DNA of 64,000 nt. Source: Cognatundibacterium aquatile. GTDB lineage: Bacteria > Pseudomonadota > Gammaproteobacteria > Burkholderiales > Burkholderiaceae_D. The stretch covers positions 248,001 through 312,000 of the forward strand of contig NZ_JACOFT010000003.1 in NCBI RefSeq assembly GCF_014699135.1, read 5' to 3'. Both the position numbers and the translations under genes were made by a program. The notes under the pieces were generated by a model. It had not been told where the DNA came from. It ran no database searches and was given only the letters and a program-made list of their open reading frames with translations. Of the stretch, positions 1 through 8,428 are shown piece by piece; positions within the stretch are counted from its first letter, which is position 1, and the number at the start of each line of letters is the position of its first letter.

Positions 1-2678
1 TTGCGACAGTCACTGTCAATGGTTCGCTGAAACGCGAGCTGAGTGTCTTGCTGCATTCGCAGAAACTGCGTGAATACAATGTGTCGGTGGCGGAAGTCGT
101 GAACGCCTTAAAAAGCCAGAACACCACAGCGCCGGTGGGTAAAGTTAAAGGTGAACTCAACGAACAAAGCATACGTCTGATCGGCAGGATAGAGTCGCCG
201 GAGGATTTCAAGGCAATCGTCATCAAGCGCCGTGGTAATGAAATCATCCGCCTGGCACAGGTTGCTGATATCGCCGATGGCTTTGCTGAGATCAGCGGTT
301 TCAGCGTCCGCAACGGCAATCCTAACGTCGGTATTTCTGTGACCCGTTCACGCGATGCGAGTACGGTGTCGGTGGCAAAACGCATTCGCAGCATGGTCGA
401 TGAGATCAACAAAACACTGCCTGCCGGTACTAAAATGGAAGTCACGCAGGATGGCGGTAAGGATGCTGAAAGCAGTCTGAATAACGTCATCGAATCGCTG
501 ATTTTCGGCGCGGTGCTGACGATTTTCGTGGTGTATGTTTTCCTTAATTCCTGGCGTTCAACTCTGATTACAGCGCTGAGTCTGCCGACCTCGGTTGTGG
601 CCGCATTTATTGCGATCTGGTTATCCGGCTTTACCCTCAACTTCATGACCTTGCTGGGATTATCGCTGGCGATCGGTGTGCTGATTGATGATGCGATTGT
701 GGTGCGCGAAAACATCGTCCGGCACATGGAAATGGGTGTGGACAGACGTACTGCTGCAAGTAACGGGACGAAAGAAATCGGGCTGGCAGTGGCGGCAACG
801 ACGTTTTCTATCATTGCTGTTTTCATTCCTGTCGCGTTTATGCCGGGCGTTTCCGGCGAGTGGTTCCGGCCGTTTGCGTTGACCGTGGCGTCTTCGGTGC
901 TGGTCAGTCTGTTTATTTCCTTTACGCTCGATCCTATGCTGTCGGCTTACTGGGGTGATCCGCCGGGGCATCATGAATTGCCGAAAAAAGGCATTAGTCT
1001 GGTTTTGGTAAGGTTCAATCAATGGTTCGATCATCAGTCAGACCGTTACGGTAATGTGATTGCATGGGCGCTGCATCACCGCGTCTGGATGGCGGTGATT
1101 GCCGGTGTCTCATTTGTTGTGGCGATCGTCTTACATGCGACACTGGGCGGCTCCAGCTTTTTGCCAGCAGCCGATAACGGCATGCTGATCGTCAACGTGC
1201 GCACTCCTTCGAGTTCGAGTTTGGAATACTCTCGTCTGAAAGTTGAAAAATCAGCAGAGCTTGCGCGTACTATCAAAGAAACCAAGGCAACCAACAGCAC
1301 GGTCAATCTGAGCGGTGGCCGCGTCTATGTTGATATTGGCAAAAGCACAGAACGTAAACGCTCGGCGGCAGAGATTGCCGTTGAATTGCGCAAGCTGGTC
1401 GGCAACATCATCGGTGCCGAATATGTGGTGCAGGATGATCTGAATAATGGCGGCGGTAAGCCGGTGCAGATACAGTTCTCTGGCCCGGATGCCCGCAAGC
1501 TGTTGTCGATTGCAAATGAATTCATGGATAAGCTCAGAAAAGTCGATGGCGCAGTTGATGTCGGCTTGTCTGAACAAGATCCTAAAGATGAATTGCAGAT
1601 AGAAATGGATCGCGGGCTGGCGAATACCCTGGGCATTTCTGTGAATGACGCCGCACAAGCATTGCGGGTCGCGTTTGCCGGTGTGGAAGTTGGCGACTGG
1701 GTTGATCCTACCGGCGAAACGCGCGATGTATCTGTGCGTTTGCAACCGGGTGACCGCGTCAATCTGGAAAACATCGAACGTTTGCCGATCTCCGTGACCG
1801 GCAGCGATAAGATGGTGCCGCTGGAACAGATTGCGAAAATCACGATGGGCAAAGGGCCATCGCAGATTCAGCATTACGATGGCAAACGCATGATTGCGGT
1901 GTCAGCCAACGTGCAGGGACGTTCTGCCGGTGAAGTGACTTCCGATGCGCTGAAAATCGCCAAAGCGATGAGTTTTCCTACTGGTTATGCACTCGAACTC
2001 GGTGGTGCCGCCCGCTCGCAGAAAGAATTGTTCAGCGAGATGGGAATTGCATTGGTGATGGGCATCGGTCTGATGTATCTGATTCTCGTCATGCAGTTCG
2101 GTTCGTTCACGGCACCGATTGCGGTGATGCTGTCTTTGCCCTTGAGTCTGATCGGTGTGGTGGTGGCGCTGTTGCTGACCAAAGGCACACTCAATCTGAT
2201 GAGCTTTATCGGCATCATCATGCTGATGGGGCTGGTGGCGAAGAATGCGATTTTGCTGCTGGACTGTGCGCGTGAACGTGAGCGTGAAGGTTTTGAGCGC
2301 GAAGAAGCGCTGATGTATGCCGGGCGCAAACGTCTGCGGCCGATTCTGATGACGACATTTGCATTGATTGCAGGTATGTTGCCAGTCGCAATCGGTCTCG
2401 GTGAAGGCGGCGAGTTTTACCGTCCTTTGGCAATTGCAATTATCGGTGGCACTATCACCTCGACTTTGCTGACCTTGCTCGTGGTGCCGACTTTCTATGA
2501 CAGTATAGAAATCAACAGCGACCGCATGGTGGCGAAATTCCACCGTCGCGATGAACGCTGGAATACGGCTGTAGCATTTGTGCTGACCTTGCTGGAGGCA
2601 ATATTCACCGTGACGTTTATACGCTTTATTTTCCGCCTGCCATTCCGGATCTGGCGCAAAATAAAAGGCAGAAAATAA
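1..2678 (+). CDS. RND efflux pump inner-membrane subunit (HAE1/AcrB-like), 5' end outside window
   Basis: Inner-membrane proton/substrate antiporter subunit of a tripartite RND exporter. The frame is open from base 3 with no credible start, so the N-terminal part (roughly 150-170 residues compared with a usual length of about 1,030) lies upstream. The TM4 proton-relay motif GVLIDDAIVVRE (around base 675) and the TM10-region motif LMGLVAKNAILLLD (around 2225) are both intact. Two periplasmic porter halves and a second block of TM helices follow the family order. The C-terminus carries an extra hydrophobic/basic tail (FIFRLPFRIWRKIKGRK). The adaptor and outer membrane partners would be upstream. 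Substrate cannot be told; it lacks obvious CusA-type Met clusters, so a multidrug-type HAE1 pump is favoured. Confidence 0.93.
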   Translation, partial: ATVTVNGSLKRELSVLLHSQKLREYNVSVAEVVNALKSQNTTAPVGKVKGELNEQSIRLIGRIESPEDFKAIVIKRRGNEIIRLAQVADIADGFAEISGFSVRNGNPNVGISVTRSRDASTVSVAKRIRSMVDEINKTLPAGTKMEVTQDGGKDAESSLNNVIESLIFGAVLTIFVVYVFLNSWRSTLITALSLPTSVVAAFIAIWLSGFTLNFMTLLGLSLAIGVLIDDAIVVRENIVRHMEMGVDRRTAASNGTKEIGLAVAATTFSIIAVFIPVAFMPGVSGEWFRPFALTVASSVLVSLFISFTLDPMLSAYWGDPPGHHELPKKGISLVLVRFNQWFDHQSDRYGNVIAWALHHRVWMAVIAGVSFVVAIVLHATLGGSSFLPAADNGMLIVNVRTPSSSSLEYSRLKVEKSAELARTIKETKATNSTVNLSGGRVYVDIGKSTERKRSAAEIAVELRKLVGNIIGAEYVVQDDLNNGGGKPVQIQFSGPDARKLLSIANEFMDKLRKVDGAVDVGLSEQDPKDELQIEMDRGLANTLGISVNDAAQALRVAFAGVEVGDWVDPTGETRDVSVRLQPGDRVNLENIERLPISVTGSDKMVPLEQIAKITMGKGPSQIQHYDGKRMIAVSANVQGRSAGEVTSDALKIAKAMSFPTGYALELGGAARSQKELFSEMGIALVMGIGLMYLILVMQFGSFTAPIAVMLSLPLSLIGVVVALLLTKGTLNLMSFIGIIMLMGLVAKNAILLLDCAREREREGFEREEALMYAGRKRLRPILMTTFALIAGMLPVAIGLGEGGEFYRPLAIAIIGGTITSTLLTLLVVPTFYDSIEINSDRMVAKFHRRDERWNTAVAFVLTLLEAIFTVTFIRFIFRLPFRIWRKIKGRK

Positions 2679-2824
2679 AACGAAAAATCAATCCGCTATC
2701 GTCAGCAAGTCAAGGCTTTACCTGCTTGCTGGCGCTTCTGAAGCTTGACGTGATACCGGCAAATCAGGATACTTCGCCCACCATTTAGGGCGAAAAATAC
2801 AGCAGGATAAAATGTTTTTTACAG

Positions 2825-2850
2825 ACGGCCTTTACCAAGGGCCGTTTTCT
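2825..2850 (+). terminator. Rho-independent terminator after the RND gene
   Basis: A six-base stem ACGGCC/GGCCGT (2825-2830 with 2840-2845) is followed by TTTTCTTATT. It separates the RND gene from the downstream peptide transporter. Confidence 0.6.
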
Positions 2851-2888
2851 TATTGTTCAACACAACAACAATGAAACTGGAGAGGTCG

Positions 2889-4445
2889 ATGACGCAAAAC
2901 ACCGGGCACGCTGAACAAGCGAAAATGCCGCCACAAATTCCCTACATTATCGCGAATGAAGGCTGTGAACGTTTCAGCTTTTATGGCATGCGCAACATCC
3001 TGACCTCATTTCTGATTACCAGCCTGTTATTGTCGATGCCTGAAAACATGCGTGCAGGCATGGCGAAGGAAGTTTTTCATACCTTCGTGATCGGCGTCTA
3101 TTTTTTTCCTTTGCTGGGTGGCTGGTTGGCCGACCGTTACTTTGGTAAATACAATACCGTGTTCTGGCTCAGTCTTGTGTATTGCGCAGGACATGCGTGT
3201 CTGGCGATATTCGAGGATAACCGCAATGGTTTTTATACCGGCCTGTTTCTGATCGCGCTCGGTTCCGGCGGGATTAAGCCACTGGTGACCTCGTTTGTCG
3301 GCGATCAGTTTGACCAGACCAATCGCAAGCTGGCACAAAAAGTATTCGATGGTTTTTACTGGATCATCAATTTCGGTTCCTTCTTTGCTTCCTTGCTGAT
3401 GCCGCTGTTTCTCAAGCAACTGGGTGCCAGCGTCGCTTTTGGTATTCCTGGTGCGCTGATGTTCATCGCGACCATGATTTTCTGGTCTGGCCGCAAGAAA
3501 TATGTGCATGTACCGCCGGTATCAAAAGACCCGCATTCTTTCCTGAATGTCGTGCGTACTGCGCTGACGACCAAAGTTGCCGGGCAATCGAATAGCGGCA
3601 CGCTGATGGCATGGTTGGGCGCGGTGCTGGCAATTGGCTCGCTGTTTCTGATTCCGGCCATCGGCTTAGTCGCTGCTTTGTGTCTGGTGTTGGTGTTGAT
3701 GCTGGGATTCGGTGGCATGGGTGCATGGATGCAGTTGGATCGCGCGCGTGGTGCCCATCCTGATGAGGCAGTCGATGGCGTGCGTTCTGTGTTGCGCATT
3801 CTGGTGGTGTTTGCGCTGGTGACGCCTTTCTGGTCTTTGTTTGATCAGAAAGCGTCAACCTGGGTATTGCAGGCCGATCTGATGACGAAACCATCGTGGT
3901 TCCAGTCCTCACAGATGCAGGCATTAAACCCTATGCTGGTGATGCTGCTGATTCCATTCAATAACCTGATTTTGTACCCTATGCTCAAGCGCATGGGCGT
4001 TGAGCTGACTGCCCTGCGTCGTATGGGGCTGGGCATCGCGTTTTCCGGCTTGGCATGGATCGTCGTCGGCTTTATGCAACTGGCGATTGACGGCGGCAAT
4101 TCGATAGATATCACCTGGCAAATCTTGCCGTATGCTTTGCTGACTTTTGGTGAAGTGCTGGTATCGGCAACGGGTCTGGAATTCGCTTACAGTCAGGCAC
4201 CGCTGGCAATGAAAGGCGTGATCATGAGTTTCTGGAATCTGTCCGTGACGATAGGTAACTTATGGGTCTTGCTTGCCAATTCCAGTGTCAAAAGCACGGC
4301 AGTGACGGAGCAGATCAAAACGACAGGCATCAGTGTGGCGGCGTTCCAGATGTTCTTCTTCGCCGGTTTTGCCTTACTCGCAGCCTTGTTGTTTGCGCTG
4401 TATGCAAAGAACTACAAAATGCTGAATAACTATCGCAAAGCCTGA
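2889..4445 (+). CDS. POT/PTR2 family proton-dependent oligopeptide transporter
   Basis: Major-facilitator protein that imports di- and tripeptides with protons across the inner membrane. The N-terminus carries the POT signature (NEGCERFSFYGM), with the ExxER type motif on TM1, then GGWLADRYFGKYNTV in the TM2-3 loop and GSGGIKPLVTSFVGDQF typical of PTR2 proteins. About 12-14 hydrophobic segments are visible over 518 residues. The start at 2889 was chosen because GGAGAGG (2879-2885) lies just upstream; ATG 2871 and TTG 2853 are in frame but have no better ribosome site. It is transcribed alone: a terminator lies on each side. Confidence 0.93.
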   Translation: MTQNTGHAEQAKMPPQIPYIIANEGCERFSFYGMRNILTSFLITSLLLSMPENMRAGMAKEVFHTFVIGVYFFPLLGGWLADRYFGKYNTVFWLSLVYCAGHACLAIFEDNRNGFYTGLFLIALGSGGIKPLVTSFVGDQFDQTNRKLAQKVFDGFYWIINFGSFFASLLMPLFLKQLGASVAFGIPGALMFIATMIFWSGRKKYVHVPPVSKDPHSFLNVVRTALTTKVAGQSNSGTLMAWLGAVLAIGSLFLIPAIGLVAALCLVLVLMLGFGGMGAWMQLDRARGAHPDEAVDGVRSVLRILVVFALVTPFWSLFDQKASTWVLQADLMTKPSWFQSSQMQALNPMLVMLLIPFNNLILYPMLKRMGVELTALRRMGLGIAFSGLAWIVVGFMQLAIDGGNSIDITWQILPYALLTFGEVLVSATGLEFAYSQAPLAMKGVIMSFWNLSVTIGNLWVLLANSSVKSTAVTEQIKTTGISVAAFQMFFFAGFALLAALLFALYAKNYKMLNNYRKA

Positions 4446-4470
4446 AGCAACAAGTCAGGCCGCTGAAATA

Positions 4471-4506
4471 AAAAAAGCCGCATGATTTTTCATGCGGCTT
4501 TTTTCG
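4471..4506. terminator. Bidirectional terminator between converging genes
   Basis: AAAAAAGCCGCATG / CATGCGGCTTTTTT forms a perfect stem with A-run and T-run on either side, so it can stop the peptide transporter (+) and the phosphatase (-). Confidence 0.9.
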
Positions 4507-4550
4507 TTTTCAATTACAGGTATCGAATATCAGGAATCAACAATTCGCTA

Positions 4551-6233
4551 TCAGTGCAGGGCTTCTGTCAGTACCCGGCCTTCGGCGGCGGATGGTGGGC
4601 GCACGCGCAACAGATGCGCGAGTGTCGGTGCAATATCCATCACCTCTGCATACTGACCGTAAGCGCCTGCTTTAATCCACGGTTTGCCCATGATCATCAG
4701 CGGCACATTCGTGTCATACGAGTAAGGTGAACCATGCGAAGTACCTTGCTTTCCGCTGCTGAAATACCAGAAAGGTTTGACGACCACCATAATGTCACCG
4801 GATACCTGACGGTTCCACGCGCGTTGCATCAGGGTACCGATACGGGTAGCGGGCAGATTGCCATTTTCCAGTTGCGTGCGGGTGAAGGCATTGGCGACGC
4901 CGGGGTAATTCAACAAGAAACGTGCGGCGGTGTTTTCTACTTCTTCCCGTTTCAGACTCTTTTGCTCTATCAGTGTGTAATCAAGAATCACATTTGGCGG
5001 CGACCATTTTCTGACCAGGTTTTCCTGCCCGAATTTTTCTGCCAGATGTTTACTCAATGCTGCCGACATTTGCTTGCCATCAAGGCGCTGTGCATCGCGT
5101 TTGATCGATTGCGAGAATTCCGGCACATTCGGGAAACCATGATCAGCAGTCAGTACGACCATGGTGTTATCAAGGCCAACACGTTTATCCAGATAGCTGA
5201 AAAAATTCGCCAGCAGACGATCGAGTCTTTGCAAATGATCGTGCGACATCCGGCTTTCAGGGCCGAAACTATGATTCACATAATCATGGCTGGATAAGCT
5301 GACGCCCAGCACATCCGGCACACCGGCAGGATTGCGGCCCAGATTTTCGCCTTCCACCGCAGCACGTGCAAAGTCCAGTGTCATTTCATCGAGATAAGGA
5401 CCGGTGTACAGCTTGCCGTAATATTCCGCATCCGGTTTGCCGGATTTGCTTTCATATTTAAACGGGAAGCGGTTTTTTTCGTCAGCGATCAGATCGTCGC
5501 TGGCATCACCGGCATACGACGCATCTGCAAGTAAGGGACGCCATTCTTTGCCATAGAATCTATCCTGTGGCTTGCTGGCATGGTATTGCTGCACCCACTG
5601 CGGGTGGCTTTGCATGTAATAGGTGCTGCTGGCGAAATTGCCGGATTTGCCCATATACATATACGCCGTCCCCGCTTTGCCTGCGAGCAGAATCGCGCCG
5701 CGATCCTTGCCGGATACCGTGATCACTTTCGCGCGGTTACCGGTTGCATAGCGCAATTCGTCGCCCACCGTGCTGGCGCGTAAATTTGCAGGCGAGGTTC
5801 CCGCACCGGGTTTGGTTTCATCGCCGATATAACTGTGCGCATTGTCTTGCGTACAGTACATGGATTCCAGCGTTTTCGTATCTGTCCAGTCGTTCGAGAT
5901 GATGCCGTGCTGGTAAGGATACGCGCCCGTCAGTACGGCAGCGTGACCGACCGCGGTGACTGTTACGCCGTGCGCCTGATGCGCATTATTGAACCAGGCT
6001 CCCTGATCCAGCAGACGGCGGAATCCGCCCTGACCGAACTGATCACGATAACGCGTGACTTGCTCTTGCGGCAAACCATCGACCACCAGTACCACGACCA
6101 GTTTTGGTTGTGCAGGTTTGTCTGCCGCAATCGCCGGAAATGCTGCCAGGCTGCTGGTGGCAGCGAGACAAGTAAGTAAAAACAGCCTGCGCACAGGGCG
6201 CATACAAAGCAGGGAGGGCTTCATCGGTTTCAT
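4551..6233 (-). CDS. Exported alkaline phosphatase superfamily protein (PafA-like phosphodiesterase/phosphatase)
   Basis: Periplasmic metal-dependent phosphomonoesterase/phosphodiesterase of the type I phosphodiesterase/nucleotide pyrophosphatase group (about 560 aa). A signal peptide is evident (basic MKPMKPSLLCMRPVRR, then hydrophobic LFLLTCLAA, cleavage near AIAADK). Two-zinc site: VVLVVDGL (Asp), the nucleophile Thr within VTVTAVGHAAVLTG, SSHDYVNHSFGP (Asp and His), and TADHGFPNVPE (Asp and His). This order matches the PafA phosphatases, which act without PhoA-type arginine. Start at ATG 6233 is preferred over TTG 6260; no strong ribosome site is visible for either. It may take part in phosphate scavenging with the phosphoesterases at 24-30 kb, but no convincing Pho box was seen upstream. 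Confidence 0.88.
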   Translation of the reverse strand: MKPMKPSLLCMRPVRRLFLLTCLAATSSLAAFPAIAADKPAQPKLVVVLVVDGLPQEQVTRYRDQFGQGGFRRLLDQGAWFNNAHQAHGVTVTAVGHAAVLTGAYPYQHGIISNDWTDTKTLESMYCTQDNAHSYIGDETKPGAGTSPANLRASTVGDELRYATGNRAKVITVSGKDRGAILLAGKAGTAYMYMGKSGNFASSTYYMQSHPQWVQQYHASKPQDRFYGKEWRPLLADASYAGDASDDLIADEKNRFPFKYESKSGKPDAEYYGKLYTGPYLDEMTLDFARAAVEGENLGRNPAGVPDVLGVSLSSHDYVNHSFGPESRMSHDHLQRLDRLLANFFSYLDKRVGLDNTMVVLTADHGFPNVPEFSQSIKRDAQRLDGKQMSAALSKHLAEKFGQENLVRKWSPPNVILDYTLIEQKSLKREEVENTAARFLLNYPGVANAFTRTQLENGNLPATRIGTLMQRAWNRQVSGDIMVVVKPFWYFSSGKQGTSHGSPYSYDTNVPLMIMGKPWIKAGAYGQYAEVMDIAPTLAHLLRVRPPSAAEGRVLTEALH

Positions 6234-6583
6234 GTTCTGATGTTCAATGGAGGTTAACAAAACAGCCAGCCACAGGAGGCCGACTGGATGCGAGAGGAAT
6301 AACAGCGTACAACAGAATTATTTCATGCCGATGATGCTTGTAGGGAGCTATTTGTGCTTTGATATGCATGAGGCCGGACATCTGCTGTTACCTAAAGCCC
6401 TGCATTGCTATCGCACACAGACGTGTGATAACGTAGACCAGAATATTCACCATACAGGTCAGATTTTTATATTCTTGTTTTAAGAACAGATTGGCGGCAT
6501 CCGGATTGTGTTTTATCAAGACGGTTTTACTTTGATCAGAGTAATCTGGACACTTGGCAGGTCATCGATTTAAGGGAGAAAAC
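6234..6583. other. Divergent intergenic region, no gene supported
   Basis: 350 bp between the phosphatase (-) and the DksA-like gene (+). It must hold both promoters. Short open frames here lack ribosome sites and recognisable sequence. Confidence 0.6.
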
Positions 6584-6961
6584 ATGAGTCTCAACAGTGC
6601 ACAACAAAACAGCTTAAAAGAGAAACTGGATGGCTTGAAGCAAAGCATACAAGAGGAATTGCGGCAACATAATCCTGAAAGCTTGCAGATACAATCGGGC
6701 GAGGGCGACCGTCTCACGAATGATGCGCTCAATGCCGATGAGATGGCGCAATACCTGCATCATCATGCGGAGTGGCAGGCGTTGCAGCGGGCACAGGCCA
6801 GACTCAATGAAAACGTCGCCGATATTTGCAGCGAATGTGGCAGTACCATTCCTTTTGCGCGTTTAGAGGCAGAGCCGACAGCCGAACGTTGCATCGATTG
6901 TCAGGGCAAACTCGAAGCCAACGACCATCGTCTGCATTTGCATCCGCATTCCAGCATGTAA
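6584..6961 (+). CDS. TraR/DksA family C4 zinc-finger protein
   Basis: 125-residue protein with an N-terminal helical/coiled-coil half rich in Glu/Gln/Lys and a C-terminal four-cysteine zinc finger, CSEC-x17-CIDC. Family members reach the RNA polymerase secondary channel and tune transcription with ppGpp; small unclassified members like this one may not keep that activity. The acidic tip Asp pair of true DksA is not evident, so I call it DksA-like only. GGGAG at 6574-6578 supports ATG 6584. It is monocistronic, closed by a strong terminator. The C-terminus is His-rich (DHRLHLHPHSSM), which is unusual. Confidence 0.82.
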   Translation: MSLNSAQQNSLKEKLDGLKQSIQEELRQHNPESLQIQSGEGDRLTNDALNADEMAQYLHHHAEWQALQRAQARLNENVADICSECGSTIPFARLEAEPTAERCIDCQGKLEANDHRLHLHPHSSM

Positions 6962-6977
6962 ATTACCAGGCTGCCGT

Positions 6978-7016
6978 AAAAAAAGCCCCGCAATATATTT
7001 AAGCGGGGCTTTTTTC
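6978..7016. terminator. Strong Rho-independent terminator, bidirectional
   Basis: AAAAAAGCCCCGC / GCGGGGCTTTTTT around an 11-base AT-rich loop. It serves the DksA-like gene (+) and possibly the converging DUF3667 gene (-). Confidence 0.9.
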
Positions 7017-7079
7017 TTTTAAGAAAATACTGATACCGAAATATCCTATCCGTAAGTTAAGAAGTCAGAAGATAGATAT

Positions 7080-8240
7080 TTAAACACTGACTGACAGCAC
7101 AACAATCGCATAAAAAGACAGCGTGCATGTTGCAATAAAAAGTAATGCAAAGGTGCGCCAGAGTGCGCCTTTGACACTCAGCTGATACGCTTGTTTTAGC
7201 TGCGTATACATGTGCACCGGCGGTACAAATGCGAACAGCATCGCCGCAATTCCGCTGAAACCGAACCTGTTTAACAGCGCGGTGCACATCAGCAGTAAGC
7301 TCATGAAACATAATGAATACAGCGAAAAAACAGCATGGTCAAACATGACGTACTGACGTCGGAACATAAACAGCAACCACAAAAATGGCAGTGACATCGG
7401 CATCAGCAGAAAAGCAAATTTTGAGGCATTACTTTTCATTTTGTAGAGAATCAGCTCAGGATTTTTAACGGCCGTCCTAATTTTCTGTTCCAACCTTGGC
7501 AGGGCCGAAGACATTTTTTTGTTGTCAAACTGCCGGTCGACTTTTTTGATCAGTGTGCTGGCATCGACAACCTCATTATCAGTTGCCGCGTTCCCTGTCT
7601 CCATAGTGATAGCTGCGGGCTGGTCAGGCGCTGTCGGGTCTTTTTTCTGACTTTGCTCTTTGTCAGTTTTTTGCTGCGTGTCTGCGCCTTCGTTCAGTTC
7701 CTTGCGCAACTGTTTTAGTTCTTTATCTATGTCTGATTGAACAGTGTTGTCATCGGCCTGCGGTATTTTTTCTTTATTGCCGTCAGTGGTGGTGTTGATG
7801 CCGACCTTGCTTTTCGTTGCAGACGATAACTTTTCTTCCTGATGACTCGCCGTCATTGAAAAGACGAAAAACATCAGGAAAATCAGAAACAGAAATAGCG
7901 CCAGCGGTGACACATAGCGTGTCCGCTGTCCCTGAATATAATTGCGGGTTAATTGTCCGGGTTTAAAAATCAGTGCCGGGATAGTGCGCCAGGCTTTGGT
8001 TTCAAAGTGCAACAATCCGTGTAAAAGCTCTTCTGCCATATGCAGCAGAGAGCGATGAATGTGCGCTGACTGCCCACAGGCATGACAATAGGCACCGGTC
8101 AAAGGCGTGCCGCAATTGGCGCAGTTGCCGGTAGGCGCATGTACTTTGGCAGCATGGGAACCGCCCGCAGCCTTTTCTGCTTCATTGACGATCAACGCCT
8201 CGCTCACGACATCCGTGGCGACATCCATTTCCATGCTCAT
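7080..8240 (-). CDS. DUF3667 membrane protein with N-terminal zinc ribbon
   Basis: Inner-membrane protein of unknown function (about 386 aa). A zinc ribbon near residues 35-55 (CANCGTPLTGAYCHACGQ) precedes the conserved block ETKAWRTIPALIFKPGQLTRNYIQGQRTRYVSPLALF, a hallmark of DUF3667. One membrane span follows, then a long charged linker (Lys/Glu/Asp/Gln, about 120 residues) and three or four C-terminal spans. The family motif resembles that of YckC/RDD-type small-ligand membrane proteins, but no activity is known to me. AAGGAG lies inside the upstream in-frame ATG 8258 and is well placed for ATG 8240, so the shorter start is used. Confidence 0.8.
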   Translation of the reverse strand: MSMEMDVATDVVSEALIVNEAEKAAGGSHAAKVHAPTGNCANCGTPLTGAYCHACGQSAHIHRSLLHMAEELLHGLLHFETKAWRTIPALIFKPGQLTRNYIQGQRTRYVSPLALFLFLIFLMFFVFSMTASHQEEKLSSATKSKVGINTTTDGNKEKIPQADDNTVQSDIDKELKQLRKELNEGADTQQKTDKEQSQKKDPTAPDQPAAITMETGNAATDNEVVDASTLIKKVDRQFDNKKMSSALPRLEQKIRTAVKNPELILYKMKSNASKFAFLLMPMSLPFLWLLFMFRRQYVMFDHAVFSLYSLCFMSLLLMCTALLNRFGFSGIAAMLFAFVPPVHMYTQLKQAYQLSVKGALWRTFALLFIATCTLSFYAIVVLSVSV

Positions 8241-8428
8241 GCAGCATCTCTCCTTCATACACTGTGACGATGGGGGTGATGTTTCCCCTTCAGCCGGCAG
8301 ACAATGCCAGATATTTCAAAAAAAGCATTGTACGGTTTTTCTGAGAGATACCCCAGTGCAACTGCGGGCTGCACTGGATATTTTTTCAGACTGTCGGCTA
8401 TTGATTACGAAACTGTGTATGCAAGAGG

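Noticed and set aside
1251-2543. Long minus-strand frames (207 and 213 codons) inside the RND gene
   Set aside because: His/Gln/Arg-rich translations typical of reverse-frame shadows; no ribosome sites.
6247-6483. 78-codon frame in the region upstream of the DksA-like gene
   Set aside because: No ribosome site; overlaps the expected divergent promoter; translation not protein-like.
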